This document shows, piece after piece, positions 20,102 to 22,952 of a stretch of DNA of 22,952 nucleotides. The translations under genes and the position numbers were made by a program. Numbering within the stretch: position 1 is the first letter of the stretch; each line of letters starts with the position of its first letter. The notes under the pieces were generated by a model, which was not told where the DNA came from, ran no database searches, and saw only the letters and a program-made list of their open reading frames with translations. The DNA comes from Alphaproteobacteria bacterium (GTDB lineage Bacteria; Pseudomonadota; Alphaproteobacteria; Sphingomonadales; Emcibacteraceae). The stretch is taken from contig NVVY01000014.1 of NCBI GenBank assembly GCA_002749135.1, forward strand, positions 37,488 through 60,439, in the 5' to 3' direction.

Positions 20102-21247
20102 TCATAATAGCCTCATCTGCTTTGATATAAAATTGGGATTTGGTGGTGGTTTGAATAGCGCCATCAGGTCGCGTCTGGCGAATAGATTAACATGAATTAA
20201 GCGGCTGATTTGTTGCAGGCTTTGGACCATACGTCCCTGGAATTTGAGAAACGCTAAAATCAGATAGATGCACAAAGCCACCATCACCTGGGTCATCACT
20301 GCATTGTCGGTGTTGCCCAGAAAGGACTTGATTTTCAGATTCTGCTTGATCCATTTAAAGAATAATTCCACTTGCCAGCGTTGCTTGTAAATCTCGGCGA
20401 TGGTTTTGGCGGACCAGCTAAAGTGATTGGTCGTAAAAACATAATGTTTACCCGTTAGCGGATCACGATACCCCACCCGCCGTACCGGACGCAGATTATT
20501 TTTACGGGACCGGTCAGAGGTATAGTCGATGATCTGATCGCTGGTTACGCCCTGTGACCTGTTGACCTTACGCCTTTCCAATACCCGGTATTTTGCGCCT
20601 ATTCGAATGCGTGTTACCCAATAAATACCATTACTTGTCAGCTGGTTATGCCATTTATAATCCATATAGCCCCGATCAAACACCAAAACACTGCCCTTGG
20701 GGAACCGCATCAGTTTGGCCTGGGTTTGGTCGCCGACCTTGCCCGGTGTCACAGCGGCAAAGGCCGGAATTAAACCATCATGATCAAGACCAACATGCAA
20801 TTTGAACGCGGCCTTCATGCGATTGTAGTTGGCCTGAGGAAAGACCTTGAGCGACACATCAAGTAAGGAGGCATCGAGGGAAAATAACTTTCTTTTAAAG
20901 CGGAATTTATGCCGTGGAGAAGATGTCTGACACCGTTGATATAATTTACCAAACAGTTCTTCATAAAAGCCAGAGGGTAGTTTTTGATTGCTACGGCTTA
21001 GGGTCGTGCGCTTAATAGAACCGCTCCCCAGATGGTAATTGAGATGTTTTTGACTGGCGATCGTACTCTCTATATCCCGCAGACTGGCACGGCCTGAAAG
21101 CTGGGCTGTAGCCATGGCGACAAATTGTGTCCAGCGGTTCATGGCATCACTGCGGCGGGGGCCATCATGCTCTTTAGCGAGCCGGTTAAATTCATGTCTG
21201 GGAACTAGTTTTAGGATTTGGGAAAGAATGGTGTTATGATGTGTCAT
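20102..21247 (-). CDS. IS4-family transposase (DDE, N-terminal DUF4372-type domain)
   Basis: This is the transposase of the surrounding element. The 381-residue product has an N-terminal domain like DUF4372 (ILSQILKLVPRHEFNRLAKE) that probably binds the ends. Its DDE catalytic residues are D125 (LFSLDASLLDVS), D191 (VLVFDRGYMDY) and E294 in the IS4-specific signature Y287-x2-R290-x3-E294-x6-K301. I chose the ATG at 21247 (MTHHNTIL), where family similarity begins; the frame is open 17 codons further up. No frameshift or missing catalytic residue is visible, so the gene is probably functional. The stop lies 27 bases inside the left end of the element. Confidence 0.95.
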   Translation of the reverse strand: MTHHNTILSQILKLVPRHEFNRLAKEHDGPRRSDAMNRWTQFVAMATAQLSGRASLRDIESTIASQKHLNYHLGSGSIKRTTLSRSNQKLPSGFYEELFGKLYQRCQTSSPRHKFRFKRKLFSLDASLLDVSLKVFPQANYNRMKAAFKLHVGLDHDGLIPAFAAVTPGKVGDQTQAKLMRFPKGSVLVFDRGYMDYKWHNQLTSNGIYWVTRIRIGAKYRVLERRKVNRSQGVTSDQIIDYTSDRSRKNNLRPVRRVGYRDPLTGKHYVFTTNHFSWSAKTIAEIYKQRWQVELFFKWIKQNLKIKSFLGNTDNAVMTQVMVALCIYLILAFLKFQGRMVQSLQQISRLIHVNLFARRDLMALFKPPPNPNFISKQMRLL

Positions 21248-21331
21248 GGCTTGAATCTCTTTGATATTACTAGGTTTTTTGCAACTCCAGTATATCATAA
21301 ATAAGAGATTTAAGCCGCTTTATTTACAACT

Positions 21332-21348
21332 TAAGTGGGACAGCAATG
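21332..21348 (-). repeat. IS4-family right terminal inverted repeat
   Basis: TAAGTGGGACAGCAATG on the plus strand, the exact reverse complement of 20075-20091. Confidence 0.9.
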
Positions 21349-21357
21349 ACTCTGACC
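21349..21357. repeat. Right 9-bp target-site duplication of the IS4-family element
   Basis: ACTCTGACC, identical to 20066-20074; the right half of repeat C (CCATTGATT, 21358-21366) follows directly. Confidence 0.87.
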
Positions 21358-21370
21358 CCATTGATTACAG

Positions 21371-21399
21371 AAAATCAATCAACTCTGACCCCATTGATC
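21371..21399 (+). repeat. 29-bp RAYT-associated repeat, copy D
   Basis: Identical to copy B over 33 bp including four upstream bases. On the minus strand it supplies the last six codons and the TGA stop of the HEPN-like gene at 21379-21825. Confidence 0.88.
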
Positions 21400-21825
21400 C
21401 ATACAATCTTCTACGCCAGCTTCATACTCATCATCTTCATGCTCTAAATCCCTGCGAATTTCATAGCATCTACAAATCCTACGCCATTCTGCTCGACGTA
21501 ATAATCCCATTCGATATGCTAAGTCGATAATCTTTGCAGTGGGGTAGTCTTCAATATCTTCAGATTTTGTTACAGGAGGAAGTTTATATTGTTTGGCGGC
21601 TTCTGTGGCAATATCTATGCCTGCTATTACAATTTTTTCACGCAAGTCGTGCATTGAAGCATTGAACAATCTTTGGCAAGCGGAACTTGGGTCAACAGGA
21701 AGTAATTTTCTGACCCTAGAGATCAAGTTCTTAGCCTGCCATTGAGGGCGGATTTGTAACAATAGCTTAGGTACACCAGAATCTTCTACTAGCTCAACAA
21801 CACTAGCTACAATAATATCATTCAT
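21379..21825 (-). pseudogene. HEPN-like protein gene, 3'-truncated by a repeat
   Basis: The frame encodes 148 residues, beginning MNDIIVASVVELVEDSGVPK with GGAGAG upstream of the ATG. Near the end, CYEIRRDLEHEDDEYEAG contains R124-x4-H129, the R-x4-6-H motif of HEPN ribonucleases, so I assign it tentatively to HEPN-like proteins; the exact family is not recognised. The protein breaks off straight after the motif: the last residues DQWGQS and the TGA are encoded by repeat D (21371-21399). HEPN domains normally continue with another helix after this motif, so the natural C-terminus has been lost. It is AT-rich compared with lolA and zapE. It could be inactive debris or a shortened expressed protein. 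Its surroundings suggest former defence cargo, which is inference. Confidence 0.6.
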
Positions 21826-22043
21826 TTCGCTCTCCTCACATAAAGCATCTAAAGTTATATATTTTATCAGTCATATTCGCATTTTGCTTGAGTACACGCG
21901 CATAAAAGATCAATGGTGTCAGAGTCATTCGATATTTTTTCTTGGGACATTATTTCATAACCTATTGATTTTAACGTTTTTCTACCAAAATAATTTTGAG
22001 AATTGATAGTGTCATGGCAATACAATATGGCAATTATATATAT
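21826..22043. other. AT-rich spacer between the HEPN-like gene and lolA
   Basis: I see no gene here. It holds repeat copy E (21908-21936) and a 13-bp near-palindrome CAAAATAATTTTG (21986-21998). No clear terminator follows the intact lolA stop on this side. Confidence 0.5.
21908..21936 (-). repeat. 29-bp RAYT-associated repeat, copy E
   Basis: It is in the same orientation as copy A and matches it at 26 of 29 positions, with one change inside the core (GGTGTC for GGGGTC). With copy D it brackets the HEPN-like gene as an inverted pair. Confidence 0.8.
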
Positions 22044-22054
22044 CCCTCCATTCC

Positions 22055-22717
22055 CTACCGCCTGCGGGGGCCGTGTCTTTTGGGGCGGGGGTCTTTGAAG
22101 GTGAAGCGTTTTTTGTCGATGGCCACATTATATTCCGGGTTTACCAGTGCCACACGGGTGGTATAGCCTTGGGCATCGACGCTCTCCCACGCACGAAGCT
22201 CCATGGTGCTTTCCTCAAAGATCAGGATGATATAGCCGTAATCCCGCCGTTTGGGATCAATCACCGGAATTTTAATCAGTCCGGCAAAGCGGATAATGTC
22301 AGGGATTTCAACACTGCTGTCCAGCTTGATTTCTTTCTCCACCAATATGCCCAGCGGGGTTTTCTTGATCGGCCAGCGGTTGACCTGTTTGACCTCATAA
22401 TCAACGAAGGTCAGCAGGGTGCCGTTGCTGACCACCAGAAAGGGCGCATCCTTGCCATAATCAAACCGCAACTTGCCGGGCCGTTCCAGATAGACCATGC
22501 CTTCGGCCACCGTCCCGTCCGGCGCCCGCTGGACAAAGGACGCGCGCAGGGAATGGATAGCATTCAGGCTTTCCTCCACCTTTTTGATGGTCTCAAGGTC
22601 TTTAGCAGACCGCTCAACAGGGATGATACTATCCGGTTTGGCAGCAAGGGCCGCGCCGGACAGGCCCAACATGGCCAACAGGCCAAACAGGATAATTTTA
22701 GGGAATTTAAGGGTCAT
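22055..22717 (-). CDS. lolA: LolA-family outer-membrane lipoprotein carrier protein
   Basis: This is the periplasmic chaperone that takes lipoproteins released by LolCDE to the outer membrane. The 220-residue product has a signal peptide (hydrophobic stretch [18 protein letters not shown], probable cleavage after about residue 25) and the LolA beta-barrel region with [22 protein letters not shown] and [18 protein letters not shown] basic tail KRHGPRRR ends the protein. The ATG at 22717 has GGAGG seven bases upstream and overlaps the end of ftsK by 11 bases, so the two are coupled. Its last 118 coding bases are duplicated at 19074-19202 with only synonymous changes, so the present 3' end may have been replaced by incoming DNA while keeping the protein intact. 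Confidence 0.93.
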   Translation of the reverse strand: MTLKFPKIILFGLLAMLGLSGAALAAKPDSIIPVERSAKDLETIKKVEESLNAIHSLRASFVQRAPDGTVAEGMVYLERPGKLRFDYGKDAPFLVVSNGTLLTFVDYEVKQVNRWPIKKTPLGILVEKEIKLDSSVEIPDIIRFAGLIKIPVIDPKRRDYGYIILIFEESTMELRAWESVDAQGYTTRVALVNPEYNVAIDKKRFTFKDPRPKRHGPRRR

Positions 22718-22952
22718 AATCGCCTCCGTGATCCTCGATTAACACTTCACGCTTGCCCACATGGTTGGCATGGCTGACCACGCCTTCCCGCTCCATTTTC
22801 TCAATAATATTGGCCGCCCGGTTATAGCCGATGGACAGTTGCCGCTGAATATAGCTGGTGGAGGCCTTGCGGTCTCGCGCCACAATGGCCACCGCCCGGT
22901 CATAGAGATCATCGCCCGAAGACGCCGCCCCGCCGGGGGTCATCTGTGAATT
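22707..22952 (-). CDS. ftsK: DNA translocase FtsK, C-terminal gamma domain (partial)
   Basis: Only the 3' end is in the window; the frame is open through the right edge (reading NSQMTPGG from 22952), so the gene starts outside. The visible 81 residues are the FtsK gamma winged helix: [39 protein letters not shown] and [19 protein letters not shown]. This domain reads the polar KOPS sequences and activates XerCD at dif during chromosome segregation. An internal ATG at 22943 is not the start. The stop (22707-22709) lies within the first codons of lolA, an ftsK-lolA overlap consistent with a shared transcript. Confidence 0.94.
   Translation of the reverse strand, partial: NSQMTPGGAASSGDDLYDRAVAIVARDRKASTSYIQRQLSIGYNRAANIIEKMEREGVVSHANHVGKREVLIEDHGGDYDP

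Larger units (their letters stand above)
20075..21348 (-). mobile_element. Complete IS4-family insertion sequence, 1274 bp
   Basis: The ends are perfect 17-bp inverted repeats CATTGCTGTCCCACTTA (20075-20091 and, inverted, 21332-21348), flanked by a 9-bp direct repeat ACTCTGACC. One full-length transposase gene fills the element. Intact ends, matching target duplications and an unbroken gene indicate a recent and possibly still active insertion. It sits inside RAYT-associated repeat C. Confidence 0.93.

Noticed and set aside
19880..20107. Plus-strand open frame crossing repeats B and C
   Set aside because: It is antisense to the transposase start and ends in the IS; no domain or convincing start.
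19202..21936. CRISPR array made of the 29-bp repeats
   Set aside because: The repeats occur in both orientations with gaps from tens of bases to hundreds, no regular spacers and no cas genes; they follow the RAYT gene instead.
22073..22777. Open frame of 234 codons on the plus strand
   Set aside because: It is antisense to lolA and the end of ftsK; no ribosome site or recognisable domain.

Overview
The window looks like a piece of an alphaproteobacterial chromosome. The main reason is the uninterrupted leftward cluster mdh-sucC-sucD-sucA-sucB-lpd with a ZapE/AFG1-type ATPase just upstream, an order typical of that class. An ftsK-lolA pair lies at the right edge. I cannot place it securely below class level. 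Moderately GC-rich housekeeping genes alternate with two accessory segments that are visibly richer in AT.

Layout. (1) 1-6382, + strand: a type I restriction-modification operon, hsdM (5' end outside the window, broken by a one-base frameshift near 998), hsdS, a HepT/MntA (HEPN/nucleotidyltransferase) toxin-antitoxin pair, and hsdR. (2) 6590-6664, - strand: tRNA-Gly(GCC), whose 3' end faces the restriction island. (3) 6872-8725, + strand: a small housekeeping operon behind a near-consensus sigma-70 promoter, encoding a CnoX/YbbN-like thioredoxin-TPR protein, a stand-alone Lon N-terminal-domain protein and a Trm112-like protein. (4) 8762-17417, - strand: the TCA-cycle operon, transcribed mdh to lpd, encoding malate dehydrogenase, both succinyl-CoA synthetase subunits and all three 2-oxoglutarate dehydrogenase components. 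(5) 17722-18879, - strand: zapE. (6) 18905-22043: a mosaic accessory insertion. (7) 22055-22952, - strand: lolA and the 3' end of ftsK.

The most interesting part is 19074-22172. A 129-bp copy of the 3' end of lolA sits next to zapE. It differs from the intact lolA end at six positions, and all six are synonymous, so both copies diverged while under selection as real gene ends. Between the copies lie a RAYT-type (REP-associated tyrosine) transposase gene, five copies of a 29-bp repeat with core CTCTGACCCCATTGATC in both orientations, a complete IS4-family element (1274 bp, 17-bp terminal repeats, 9-bp target duplication) inserted inside one of those repeats, and a HEPN-like gene whose end and stop codon come from another repeat. 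I read this as a decayed mobile segment at the 3' end of lolA, where the incoming DNA supplied a replacement gene end, followed by repeat spread and IS insertion.

Two separate HEPN proteins with R-x4-H motifs occur here: HepT inside the hsd operon and the truncated protein in the lolA insertion. Both fit a defence or conflict role, which is an inference from families and context.
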